Below are positions 34,799-43,293 of a stretch of 64,000 bases of DNA, piece after piece. Source of the DNA: JAYQKL01 sp049889535 (GTDB lineage: Bacteria; Pseudomonadota; Alphaproteobacteria; RS24); contig JBMHDF010000006.1 of assembly GCA_049889535.1 (NCBI GenBank), forward strand, positions 1 to 64,000, in the 5' to 3' direction. The notes beneath the pieces are model-generated. The model was not told the DNA's origin, did not search any database, and saw only the letters and a list, made by a program, of their open reading frames with translations. The first letter of the stretch is position 1. The number at the start of each line of letters is the position of its first letter. A program made the position numbers and the translations under genes.

Positions 34799-35953
34799 CT
34801 AAAGAATGGATTGGTAAATTTTAAACGCATCGTCGCGTTTCACCTCTTTTGGATTGTTCATCAGCAAGCGTGTTTGCAACATGGCATCATCAGCCATGCG
34901 GTCTAAATCTTTTTCACCAATACCAAGCTGAGATAAATTTCGTTCAAGCCCTAACTCTTGCATTAATTCATCAAGACTTCCAATAAGTGCTTGCGTCATT
35001 GCGCCATCATGCCCAACAATATTTGGATTAAATATTGGCGCTAGCTCTGCATATAAGGGTGCTGCGCTGTCGGCATTAAAACGCATCACAGGCAACATCA
35101 CCAATGCGTTGGAAAGCCCATGCGAGACATGAAAAATTCCGCCTATGGGATAAGCGAGCGCATGGATTGCTGCAACAGGCGCATTGGCGAAAGCCTGACC
35201 GGCTAGCATGGCGCCAAGCAACATGTTTTCCCGCGCTTGTATATTATGCCCATCATCAACAGCAGCCTTTATTCCTGCATGCAATAAATGAAGCGCTTGT
35301 TTAGCGCACATATCTGACAATGGATTTTTTTTATGCTGCGATGTATAGGCTTCAATCGCATGCACCATTGCATCAATACCCGTTGCTGCCGTGATATGCG
35401 GCGGTAAATCCAGCGTCAATATTGGGTCAAGAATGGCTATATCAGCGTAAAGCTGTTTGGATACAACCCCCATTTTTGTTGTTTCACCTGTTGTGACAAT
35501 TGAGATTGGGGTGACTTCTGAACCAGTACCTGCGGTTGTTGGAATTAAAACCAGAGGCACTTTTCGCTTTGTAAAAATTTGCTCAACACCATAAATCTCA
35601 GGCAATGACAATTCATTATCAAGTAAAACAGCAATCAATTTAGCTGTATCCATTGAGCTGCCACCACCAAAGCCGATAATAATATCTGCATCAAAAACTT
35701 TAGCCTGCTCAAGCGCGTCTACAATTATTTGCTCTGACGGGTCGGCCTGAACATCTTGATAGATTTTGACTTGAAACTGGCTTTCTAGTTGCGCGACCAC
35801 TGGCGGCACAATCCCTGCTGCCATTAGTCCGGCATCGGTGACAATAAAAACTTTTTTTCCAGAAAATTGCGCGCTCAATAAATCGTCAATCTGGCGGATA
35901 CTATCGCGGCCAAAATGAATGTTTTTTACAGTCGCAAAATCAAAACCCATCAT
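34799..35953 (-). CDS. Iron-containing alcohol dehydrogenase
   Basis: Group III alcohol dehydrogenase of about 384 residues: FGRDSIRQIDDLL, IIGFGGGSSMDTAKL, VPLVLIPTTAGTGSEVTP, and metal-binding DAMVHAIEAYTS plus AAIHALAYPIGGIFHVSHGLSNAL with the three His ligands. The family reduces or oxidises short alcohols, lactaldehyde or hydroxyacids. The start is uncertain: ATGs at 35953, 35950 and 35965 and a TTG at 35989 are all open; 35953 puts the FGRDSI motif at the normal place. Confidence 0.85.
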   Translation of the reverse strand: MMGFDFATVKNIHFGRDSIRQIDDLLSAQFSGKKVFIVTDAGLMAAGIVPPVVAQLESQFQVKIYQDVQADPSEQIIVDALEQAKVFDADIIIGFGGGSSMDTAKLIAVLLDNELSLPEIYGVEQIFTKRKVPLVLIPTTAGTGSEVTPISIVTTGETTKMGVVSKQLYADIAILDPILTLDLPPHITAATGIDAMVHAIEAYTSQHKKNPLSDMCAKQALHLLHAGIKAAVDDGHNIQARENMLLGAMLAGQAFANAPVAAIHALAYPIGGIFHVSHGLSNALVMLPVMRFNADSAAPLYAELAPIFNPNIVGHDGAMTQALIGSLDELMQELGLERNLSQLGIGEKDLDRMADDAMLQTRLLMNNPKEVKRDDAFKIYQSIL

Positions 35954-35960
35954 GGTGCCA

Positions 35961-36008
35961 ATCATTGACTTAACATTAAACACTGTCAATTGAGAATTCA
36001 GTCAATTG
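35961..36008 (-). promoter_or_regulatory. Candidate promoter and paired GTCAATTG repeats before the Fe-alcohol dehydrogenase gene
   Basis: Plus-strand GTCAATTG occurs at 35985-35992 and again at 36001-36008, a period of 16 bases. On the minus strand TTGACA (35984-35989) is followed after 17 bases by AATGAT (35961-35966), a fair sigma-70 promoter. The repeats lie at and just before the -35 box, where an activator or repressor could sit. Confidence 0.4.
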
Positions 36009-36018
36009 GGAGCAATAA

Positions 36019-36046
36019 AAAAACCGGCACCAAAGCACCGGTTTTT
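36019..36046 (-). terminator. Intrinsic terminator after the SDR gene at 36065
   Basis: AAAAACCGG (36019-36027) pairs with CCGGTTTTT (36038-36046) around a 10-base loop. A-tract and T-tract on either side make it usable in both directions; only the minus-strand SDR transcript needs it. Confidence 0.85.
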
Positions 36047-36064
36047 CAATTTATACAATAATCA

Positions 36065-36856
36065 TTAGCCTAAATTCGAAATATCTGGTGAACCTGGCGC
36101 GCCATAATAATAATTACCCGCCGTCAGGCCGCCATCAATGGCCAATTCAGTTCCCATGCAATAGCTGGAATCGTCACTAGCCAAATAAAGAATACCATTA
36201 GCAATCTCAATTGGATCACAGCCACGCTGAGCAGCATAGAGTTTGAAATTATTATCAAAATCTTCACGCGACACACCGCGCATATTCGCAAGTGGCGTAA
36301 ACACCCCGCCCGGATGAACTGAATTGACACGAATATTTTCTAGGCCCAATTCAAGCGCAGCCGCTTTGGTGAAACCGCGCACGCCCCATTTCGAGGCAAC
36401 ATAAGCGGCATGAGCATTTGAGCCAATCAGGCCATCGGCTGAAGAGATATTGACAATCGAGCCGCCTTTGCGCTTGCGCATTGGCTCAATGGCAGCCTGT
36501 GTACCAATCATGACCCCCATGAGATTAATATCAATCGTGCGCTGCATGCCCTCAACAGTGTACATATCAAGGCCTAAAAATTCTAAAATCCCAGCATTGT
36601 TTACCAGAATATCCAGCCCGCCGAAATTTTCTTCCGTGAGGCTCATCAGGTTTTTCCAGCTTTCTTCTTGGGTCACATCATGGCGTGTAAAAATCGCGGC
36701 ATCGCCAAGACTATCAGCAACTGCTTGCCCTTCATCTTCTAAAATATCCGCAATAACGACTTTTGCACCATGCTCAACAAAAAGGCGAACGGTTGCCTCG
36801 CCAATGCCGCGTGCGCCGCCGGTCACGATTGCTACTTTATTGTCTAATTTCCCCAT
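36065..36856 (-). CDS. SDR oxidoreductase, 3alpha/20beta-hydroxysteroid dehydrogenase-like
   Basis: Classical SDR of 263 residues: VAIVTGGARGIGEATV, an Asp ending strand 2 (VVIADI, so NAD(H) is expected), LDILVNNAGI, NISSADGLIGSNAHAAYVASKWG with Ser and YxxxK, and NSVHPGGVFTPL. The overall pattern resembles 3alpha(20beta)-hydroxysteroid dehydrogenases of actinobacteria, such as FabG3. Together with the KstD-like gene 26 bases upstream on the same strand, a hydroxysteroid role is reasonable but not proven. Confidence 0.8.
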   Translation of the reverse strand: MGKLDNKVAIVTGGARGIGEATVRLFVEHGAKVVIADILEDEGQAVADSLGDAAIFTRHDVTQEESWKNLMSLTEENFGGLDILVNNAGILEFLGLDMYTVEGMQRTIDINLMGVMIGTQAAIEPMRKRKGGSIVNISSADGLIGSNAHAAYVASKWGVRGFTKAAALELGLENIRVNSVHPGGVFTPLANMRGVSREDFDNNFKLYAAQRGCDPIEIANGILYLASDDSSYCMGTELAIDGGLTAGNYYYGAPGSPDISNLG

Positions 36857-36882
36857 TTTAATCTCCTTGAAAAATGAAAATT

Positions 36883-38580
36883 TTAACTTGATAAATGATT
36901 GGCTGCGCGCCTACCTGAGTAAACACAATCAGCTATTGATAAACCACTTAAATAATTTTGTGAGCAAATACCAATGGCATTGCGCCCTGCCGCATATAGC
37001 CCAGAAATTGTTTGCCCCGTGTCTTCATTCAGCACCAACCCAGAGCTTTCTTCCACCGCTAACCCCCCTAATGAAAGCGCAGGACATGGAAACAATTTCG
37101 CATCTAAACTAATATCCATCGCGTAATAAGGGCCTTCGGATAAATCCATCATATCTTTATCTTCTTTGCCAAAGGCGTCATCTCTTTTGCCAGAGGCTGC
37201 CTGATTATAAGATGCGATTTCTTCATTCAAAGCATCTGCTGGAATATTAATCTTATGTGCTAACTCTAGCAGTGATTTAGCTTTATAAGAGCCAAACCAA
37301 ATATTCAGGCGCGCTAAGTCTCTTTGAAACGCCAGCGCCTTCCCACCACTCACATCTTGTAAAGCTTGTTTAATGAGCGCCTTGTTTAAAATGAGCCAAG
37401 CCTTGCCCTCTTGGTTTTCACCCATTTCAACCCCAAGTGTTGCACCATAAACAGTTTCATTGATAAATCGCTTACCTTGTTGATTAACAATAATACCCCG
37501 CGCAAATGAAAGCGGTGGGTTGATAAAACGCCATGCTGTAAAGCGCTGCATATTATCAATTTTGCCATTCGCGGTTTGCCCTAATCGAATACCCGCGCCA
37601 TTATCGCCATCTGTGCCCAGCGGAAATGTATTTAAATATTTAGGGGCATAATGATTGACCATAGCCTTATTGAAAGCAAAACCACCTGCCGATAGCACGA
37701 CCCCTTTTTTAGCGCGGATAAATCTTGATTGACGCTGACTTTCAAGCGCAGCGGCTTTGTTTAAAAACGACATGGCGCGTTTAAAAAACCAGCTATAACC
37801 CGGCAAAATAGGTGGCCATATAGAAAAATAAAAATTCGCTTTGCTCCGATAATTCAAATATTTGCGTTTCAATTCGGCATTATCGAAAAATAAAACTTTC
37901 ACGCCGCAAACGCGCTCATTTTCATCAAGCACAATCTGGCGCGCCTCTGAATGATCATAAAAAGTTAAGCCCAGTTTAAGAGCTGCTGCTTTCATCGGGT
38001 CAAATATAGACGAACCAAGATTAACCGCTTTTCGGCCCTGCTCGATTGGCACATAACCGCGATGCCCCCGAGCGGCGGGTGTGGCATGTTTTTTATAGCT
38101 AGAAACCAGAGTGTTATCGCTGTGATATAAAAAATATTCCGGACCGGGATAAGAAGTTTTACCTGGCCAGACAGTCGAGCGGAAATCAACACCATATTTA
38201 ATCAGCCAGTCGATTGTCTCGACACTTGCATCACAAAAGTCACGTAGCGTTTCTGGCTTAACAATATCTTCCACTTCGAGCTTGAGATAATTGAACATAT
38301 TTTCCGCGCTATCTTCAATCCCGGCTTCTTTTTGCAAAGCGGTACCGCCGCCCGCATAAATCACACCGCCGCTGGCGGCTGTGGCTCCTCCACCTGCAAA
38401 ACGGTCTAAGGCAATTACGCTTAAATTATTTTCTAAGGCCTGCAGCGCTGTCGCTGCGCCCGCACCGCCAAATCCAACAATCACAACATCAGCTTCTTCA
38501 TGCCAGTCATGCGCATCAGCATTTTGTATTTTTAATGCCGTCTCAACCTCACTGTACCATTCTGATGTATTTTTTTTCAT
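36883..38580 (-). CDS. FAD-dependent 3-ketosteroid dehydrogenase-like flavoprotein (KstD / fumarate reductase family)
   Basis: A 565-residue flavoprotein. The FAD fold starts ADVVIVGFGGAGAATAL, with ASGGVIYAGGGT behind it. The C-terminal cap has SLGGLAVEESSGLVLNEDTGQTISGLYAAGRNAIGICSQNYLSGLSIADCVYSGRRAANHL in pieces, the pattern of actinobacterial flavoproteins annotated as 3-oxosteroid 1-dehydrogenase or 3-ketosteroid-delta4(5alpha)-dehydrogenase. These introduce the ring A double bonds needed before ring B opens. Between about residues 240 and 290 there is an aromatic-rich insert (NFYFSIWPPILPGYSWFF) that may touch a membrane. Delta1 versus delta4 specificity cannot be told. Divergent from the SDR at 38745. 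Confidence 0.7.
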   Translation of the reverse strand: MKKNTSEWYSEVETALKIQNADAHDWHEEADVVIVGFGGAGAATALQALENNLSVIALDRFAGGGATAASGGVIYAGGGTALQKEAGIEDSAENMFNYLKLEVEDIVKPETLRDFCDASVETIDWLIKYGVDFRSTVWPGKTSYPGPEYFLYHSDNTLVSSYKKHATPAARGHRGYVPIEQGRKAVNLGSSIFDPMKAAALKLGLTFYDHSEARQIVLDENERVCGVKVLFFDNAELKRKYLNYRSKANFYFSIWPPILPGYSWFFKRAMSFLNKAAALESQRQSRFIRAKKGVVLSAGGFAFNKAMVNHYAPKYLNTFPLGTDGDNGAGIRLGQTANGKIDNMQRFTAWRFINPPLSFARGIIVNQQGKRFINETVYGATLGVEMGENQEGKAWLILNKALIKQALQDVSGGKALAFQRDLARLNIWFGSYKAKSLLELAHKINIPADALNEEIASYNQAASGKRDDAFGKEDKDMMDLSEGPYYAMDISLDAKLFPCPALSLGGLAVEESSGLVLNEDTGQTISGLYAAGRNAIGICSQNYLSGLSIADCVYSGRRAANHLSS

Positions 38581-38744
38581 GACTCCCCCGAACTCTTTTT
38601 TATTACTCTAAGTATTAAACAAAATTTAGCAATCCTGTATTTCAACCAAAGCACAAACTTATTCTGCAAAACCACCCCAAGAAAATATTGATATTTCTAC
38701 TTTGTCTGATAATTTGAATGAAACATATATAAGGAGATTATAAA

Positions 38745-39623
38745 GTGAAACACCCTCAAATCGCACTTGTAACAGGTGCCAGTCGTGGTGCTGGTAAAGG
38801 TATCGCGCTTGGATTAGCTGAAAAAGGCATGACAGTTTATGTTACGGGCCGAAGCAAAAAAACTGGCGATGCTTTTGGTTGGGATGGCACACCATTGCCT
38901 GGCACTGTTGATGAAACTGTCAAAGAAATTAACGAGGCTGGTGGAAAAGGCATTGGAGTTATTTGTGACCATAGCGATGATGAGCAGGTTGCCGCACTTT
39001 TTGAGCAAATCAAAACTGACCACGGCCAATTGGACATTCTAGTCAATAATGCGGCCTATATTCATCATCAATTGATTGAGCAAAAGCCATTTTGGGAAAA
39101 AGAGCTGGAGGCTCAAGGTATTTTAGATGTGGGTTTACGCTCCGCCTATGTTGCAAGCTGGCATGCTGCCAAAATAATGGTTGAACAAAAATCAGGGGTG
39201 ATTGCTTTTGGGTCCTCATTTGGCGCAAGCTGCTATATGCACGGGCCAGCCTATGGGGCGCAAAAAGCTGGTATTGATAAATTTGCCCATGATATGGCGA
39301 TTGATTTGAAACCGCATAATGTGCAGGCGGTCTCAATATGGATGGGTCCATTGTTGACTGAGCGTGCCATGATTGCCGCAGAAGTCCATCCGGAGCAATA
39401 TACAGAATTTATGCAAACCGCTGAAACACCACAATTTACCGGCCATATAATCCATGCGATTGCATGCGATGAAAAAGCTGAAGAGATTAGCGGCCACACA
39501 TTAATTGGTGCAGAGGTCGCGCGTGACCGTTATCAGCTAAAAGACCGAGGGGACAAAACTCCACCGTCATATCGTGAGATGCTTGGCTCTCCAAATGAGC
39601 CAAACCCTGCGATTGTTTATTAA
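38745..39623 (+). CDS. Short-chain dehydrogenase/reductase, DHRS1-like
   Basis: A 292-residue SDR: IALVTGASRGAGKGIALGLAEKG, VTGRSKK (NADP-type), LDILVNNAAYIHH, active site IAFGSSFGASCYMHGPAYGAQKAG with YxxxK. Length, the long second loop (FGWDGTPLPGTVDETVKEI) and the C-terminal extension match the DHRS1 subgroup, which reduces steroid and carbonyl substrates in animals. It starts with GTG preceded by AAGGAG at 38731-38736. First of a plus-strand run with the MFS transporter, amidohydrolase and another SDR. Confidence 0.8.
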   Translation: MKHPQIALVTGASRGAGKGIALGLAEKGMTVYVTGRSKKTGDAFGWDGTPLPGTVDETVKEINEAGGKGIGVICDHSDDEQVAALFEQIKTDHGQLDILVNNAAYIHHQLIEQKPFWEKELEAQGILDVGLRSAYVASWHAAKIMVEQKSGVIAFGSSFGASCYMHGPAYGAQKAGIDKFAHDMAIDLKPHNVQAVSIWMGPLLTERAMIAAEVHPEQYTEFMQTAETPQFTGHIIHAIACDEKAEEISGHTLIGAEVARDRYQLKDRGDKTPPSYREMLGSPNEPNPAIVY

Positions 39624-39665
39624 GCGCCACGCGCGGCAAATAAAAACTGTGAGGCGGGACCCATA

Positions 39666-40829
39666 ATGGAAAACCGGATATTTTCTTCTGTGCTTGCGGT
39701 CACAATCTTTGTCTCGCTTGTTTCTGCAATTGGTGGTGTGCCATTTAACACCATGCCCCTTTTATTAACGAGTATTGATGAAGGCTTGGGGTTAAGCACA
39801 CAAGATAAAGCCAATTTATCAAGCTATGCCTTTGCGGGCTATTTGGTTGGCACCTTGATTGGACCGGTCATTGTCGACCGTGTTTCATGGCGCTTATTTT
39901 CACTTGTGGCGGCGACACTTGCTGCTTTGTCTTTGATAGTGTCCGCCTATAGCGTTGGCACGATATTGGCCTTTAGCTGGCTAGGTTTTGGTTTTTTCTC
40001 TTCATTTCTGCATTCAATTTGCATGCGCATATTGGCTGAAATGCCTGATGAAGAGCGCGCATACGGGACACGGTTAAGCGTTGAGCTGGTTAGTATTTCG
40101 CTCATTCTATTTATTTTGCCAATATTATTTATTAAGCATTATCAATACTTTGGTGCGGCTTATGCACTTGCAGGGTTTATTGCTATTCTCGCGCTTGGGA
40201 TTTTCTTCATGCCGCAAAGGCCGACCACAAACATAAAAGCGCCCATTGCCCTACCCGCATTTAAATCAGCGTCTAAATCCTACTTTGCGCTTTTCATTTT
40301 CCTTATTTATTGCCTCGCCAATGTGGGCTTATGGATTTTTGTTGGCGTGATTGCGCAAGCCTATAACCCATCAGCAGAACAGATGAGCCTGCTCTTTTTC
40401 ATGTTGAAAGTGCTTGGCGGGTTAGCTGGGTTTGTTGGCGCGGTTATTGGTGCGCGGGCGGGTATACGCTACCCAAATAGTGTCAGTTTTTTGATTATCA
40501 CCATTGGCTCTATTGGCCTTTTAACGGCCAGTTCTTTTCATGCAGTGATGATAGCAACTTGGATTTGGGAATTTGGTTTTACGCTTGGGTGTATATATCA
40601 AACCGCAGGTGTTGCTCGATTTGACACTTCAAATCGCTTGGTCATGCTTGTGCCGACAGCCTTTGCCATTAGTTCGTTTTTTGGCGCTCAAGTCGCTGGT
40701 TTATTATCTGCAAATGGTAACTTTGATAATCTTTATTATTTTGTGATTGGGTGCTCTTTCCTGCCAGCTGTTTATTATTTTGTCATCGATTTTTTTGCGA
40801 CGGAGAAAACGCATGCTAAAACATCTTAA
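39666..40829 (+). CDS. Major facilitator superfamily transporter
   Basis: A 387-residue protein with about twelve membrane helices and an N-terminal half of MFS type (GYLVGTLIGPVIVDRVSWRLF between helices 2 and 3 in place of GxLaDrxGRR). No family with known substrate is recognisable. It overlaps the start of the downstream amidohydrolase gene by 17 bases, so the two are coupled; uptake of the amidohydrolase product or of a steroid is possible. Confidence 0.75.
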   Translation: MENRIFSSVLAVTIFVSLVSAIGGVPFNTMPLLLTSIDEGLGLSTQDKANLSSYAFAGYLVGTLIGPVIVDRVSWRLFSLVAATLAALSLIVSAYSVGTILAFSWLGFGFFSSFLHSICMRILAEMPDEERAYGTRLSVELVSISLILFILPILFIKHYQYFGAAYALAGFIAILALGIFFMPQRPTTNIKAPIALPAFKSASKSYFALFIFLIYCLANVGLWIFVGVIAQAYNPSAEQMSLLFFMLKVLGGLAGFVGAVIGARAGIRYPNSVSFLIITIGSIGLLTASSFHAVMIATWIWEFGFTLGCIYQTAGVARFDTSNRLVMLVPTAFAISSFFGAQVAGLLSANGNFDNLYYFVIGCSFLPAVYYFVIDFFATEKTHAKTS

Positions 40830-42519
40830 ATTCTTAGCATCTCTTTTTATAGCCCTCCCCTTGTTAGCCGCTTGTGAAGAGCAACTAACAACACAGCAAG
40901 AAAAAGCAGACCGTGTTTTCATCAATGGCAAAGTTTTAACTATGGCGTCTAAAACACCCATGGCACAAGCAGTGGCGATTAAAGATGGACGCATTTTGGC
41001 TATTGGTTCGACAAGTCGCATTACAAGGTTTCAAGGCGATGCCACGCAAATTACAGATTTAAATGGAAAAGTTCTAATGCCTGGTTTTTTCCAAACGCAT
41101 GCGCATTTTCCTTTTATTGCAATGAAAAGCCAACTTGTGAATATCGACCCACCCCCTTCTGGCGATGTGGTGGATATTGCTTCTTTAATAAAAAAATTAC
41201 AAACAGTGGCGTCTCAAACACCTGCAGGGCAACCAATTTTTGCGATTGGATATGATGACACGCTGATGAAAGAATTGCGCCACCCGACCAAATTTGATTT
41301 GGATAAAGTCTCGACAAACCATCCAGTATTTTTAATTCATATCTCTTTTCATTTCGCGACCATGAATAGTTATGCACTTAACCTTATTAATGTGACGGCG
41401 GATACCCCTAACCCTGAAGGTGGCATTATTCGGCGCGTCAGTGGCACACAAGAACCGGATGGGGTTTTTGAAGAAGCCGCGATGGTTTATTTAGAAAAAT
41501 TAATGCCAAAACCTGACCCGCAGCAAATTTTTAAGTCATACACAAAGACCATGTATGACCTTGCTGCAAAAGGCTACACAACTGTGGTTGACCATGCCAG
41601 CATGGCTGAGGGCGAGCAAGCCTATCAGGCTATGGCGAAAATGCAGCAGCTACCACTTGACCTTGTTGCCTATCGTCGATTAGCTAGCGATAAAGACCCA
41701 AAAATTTCTCCAAGTCTTAACTATGAAAATAACTATCGCTTGGGCGGGTATAAGATTGTTCTTGATGGATCGCTGCAAGGTTATACTGGCTATCTGACCA
41801 AACCTTATCATGTGATGCCGCCCCACCAGCATGATGATAACCATCGTGGTTATCCGCATTTACCGCCAGAAACACTTGAAAAACTTGTTCTACGCGCTTT
41901 TGAAGAAAACGCTCCTTTACTGGTGCACACAAATGGTGATGCCGCTACCGATGTCTATTTAACTGCGGTTGAGAAAGCCCGCGCAGCTTATCCTGAAAAC
42001 GAAATAAGACCTGTCATTATTCACGCGCAAACCATGCGCGAAGACCAGATTGACAAAGCCAAAAAACTTAACATGTTAGCCTCATTTTTTGTGGACCATG
42101 TTTATTTCTGGGGTGACCGTCATCGTGATGTCTTTTTAGGCCCAGACCGCGCCGCACGCATTAGCCCAACCGCCAGCAGTTTGCGTAAAGGATTGCGCTT
42201 TACCCTGCATGATGACGCGCCAATTGTCGCCGCAGACCCATTGCGCTCAGCTTGGGTGGCTGTAAATCGACAAACATCTTCTGGAAAAATATTAGGACAA
42301 AATCAGCGTATTACAGTTTTGCAGGCCTTAAAAGCGCTCACGCTGGATGCGGCTTTTCAGCATTTCGAAGAAAACGAAAAAGGGTCTATTGAAATTGGTA
42401 AGCGCGCCGATATGATTATTCTAGATAATGATCCTACCCGTGTGGAATCTATGCGCATCAAAGATATTCAGGTTTTGGAAACCATTAAAGACGGACAAAC
42501 AGTTTTTGTTAAAAACTAA
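40813..42519 (+). CDS. Amidohydrolase (YtcJ-like, amidohydrolase 3 family), lipoprotein
   Basis: A 568-residue metal-dependent hydrolase. The N-terminus has a lipoprotein signal (MLKHLKFLASLFIALPLLAACEE) with Cys at about residue 20. The domain shows VFINGKVLTM, LMPGFFQTHAHFPF (metal HxH), VVDHASMAEG, LVHTNGDAATD, VIIHAQTMRED and LHDDAPIVAADPL, with IEIGKRADMIILDNDP near the end. YtcJ-like proteins have no firm substrate. The lipoprotein signal puts it in the periplasm. I chose the ATG at 40813 because upstream codons lack the lipobox arrangement. Confidence 0.85.
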   Translation: MLKHLKFLASLFIALPLLAACEEQLTTQQEKADRVFINGKVLTMASKTPMAQAVAIKDGRILAIGSTSRITRFQGDATQITDLNGKVLMPGFFQTHAHFPFIAMKSQLVNIDPPPSGDVVDIASLIKKLQTVASQTPAGQPIFAIGYDDTLMKELRHPTKFDLDKVSTNHPVFLIHISFHFATMNSYALNLINVTADTPNPEGGIIRRVSGTQEPDGVFEEAAMVYLEKLMPKPDPQQIFKSYTKTMYDLAAKGYTTVVDHASMAEGEQAYQAMAKMQQLPLDLVAYRRLASDKDPKISPSLNYENNYRLGGYKIVLDGSLQGYTGYLTKPYHVMPPHQHDDNHRGYPHLPPETLEKLVLRAFEENAPLLVHTNGDAATDVYLTAVEKARAAYPENEIRPVIIHAQTMREDQIDKAKKLNMLASFFVDHVYFWGDRHRDVFLGPDRAARISPTASSLRKGLRFTLHDDAPIVAADPLRSAWVAVNRQTSSGKILGQNQRITVLQALKALTLDAAFQHFEENEKGSIEIGKRADMIILDNDPTRVESMRIKDIQVLETIKDGQTVFVKN

Positions 42520-42537
42520 ATTCTTAAGAGGTTTAAT

Positions 42538-43293
42538 ATGACAAATTTAGCAAATAAAACAGCCTTAATCACTGGTGGCGGTCAAGGCGTCGGGCTGGGT
42601 ATCGCTCTTGCGCTGGCCTCTGAAGGTGCCAATATTTTTATTGTTGGGCGAACGGAAAACACTTTGGAAAATGCTTGCGCTGAAATTGAAAAGCGCGGTG
42701 TTAAGGCCGGATTTACAACTTGTGATGTGACACGCAAAGAAGATTTGGAAAATGCCGTCAAAGGCTGTGTCGAAAATTTTGGCGGCGTTGATATTTTAGT
42801 CAATAATGCGCAAATCGTGCCGATTGGCCCAATCAATGCGCTGACAGAAGAAAATTTTGAGCTTGGTTGGACATCTGGACCATTAGCAACCTTGCGTATG
42901 ATGAAACTCTGTTATCCATATCTGAAAAATGGCGGGCATATTGTTAACCTTCTATCTTCTGCCATGCGGCGTTGGGATATGGCAAATTATGGTGGTTATT
43001 CCGCCGTGAAAGCTGCAATACATGAACTTACCCGCGCCGCGGCGTGTGAATGGGGCGAAGATGGAATTCGTGTCAATGCGATTATGCCACATGCAAAATC
43101 CCCTGCTCTCGCCAATTGGATTGAAAATAATCCGGCAGAGGCTGAAGCGTTTCAAGCGTCTATTCCGCTCAAACGCATTGGCGAGTGCGAAGAAGATATT
43201 GGCGCTTTTGTCGCGCTTATGTGCAATGACAAAGCAGGTTATTTGACAGGCCAAACCATTGGTCTTGATGGTGGCCAGGCACTTATTGGATAA
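42538..43293 (+). CDS. Short-chain dehydrogenase/reductase
   Basis: A 251-residue SDR: ALITGGGQGVGLGIALALASEG, VGRTENT, VDILVNNAQIV, active site LLSSAMRRWDMANYGGYSAVKAA with YxxxK, and GYLTGQTIGLDGGQAL at the end. It follows the amidohydrolase gene by 18 bases with an AAGAGG site. Its stop codon abuts that of the convergent flavin reductase gene with no bases between. Confidence 0.85.
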   Translation: MTNLANKTALITGGGQGVGLGIALALASEGANIFIVGRTENTLENACAEIEKRGVKAGFTTCDVTRKEDLENAVKGCVENFGGVDILVNNAQIVPIGPINALTEENFELGWTSGPLATLRMMKLCYPYLKNGGHIVNLLSSAMRRWDMANYGGYSAVKAAIHELTRAAACEWGEDGIRVNAIMPHAKSPALANWIENNPAEAEAFQASIPLKRIGECEEDIGAFVALMCNDKAGYLTGQTIGLDGGQALIG

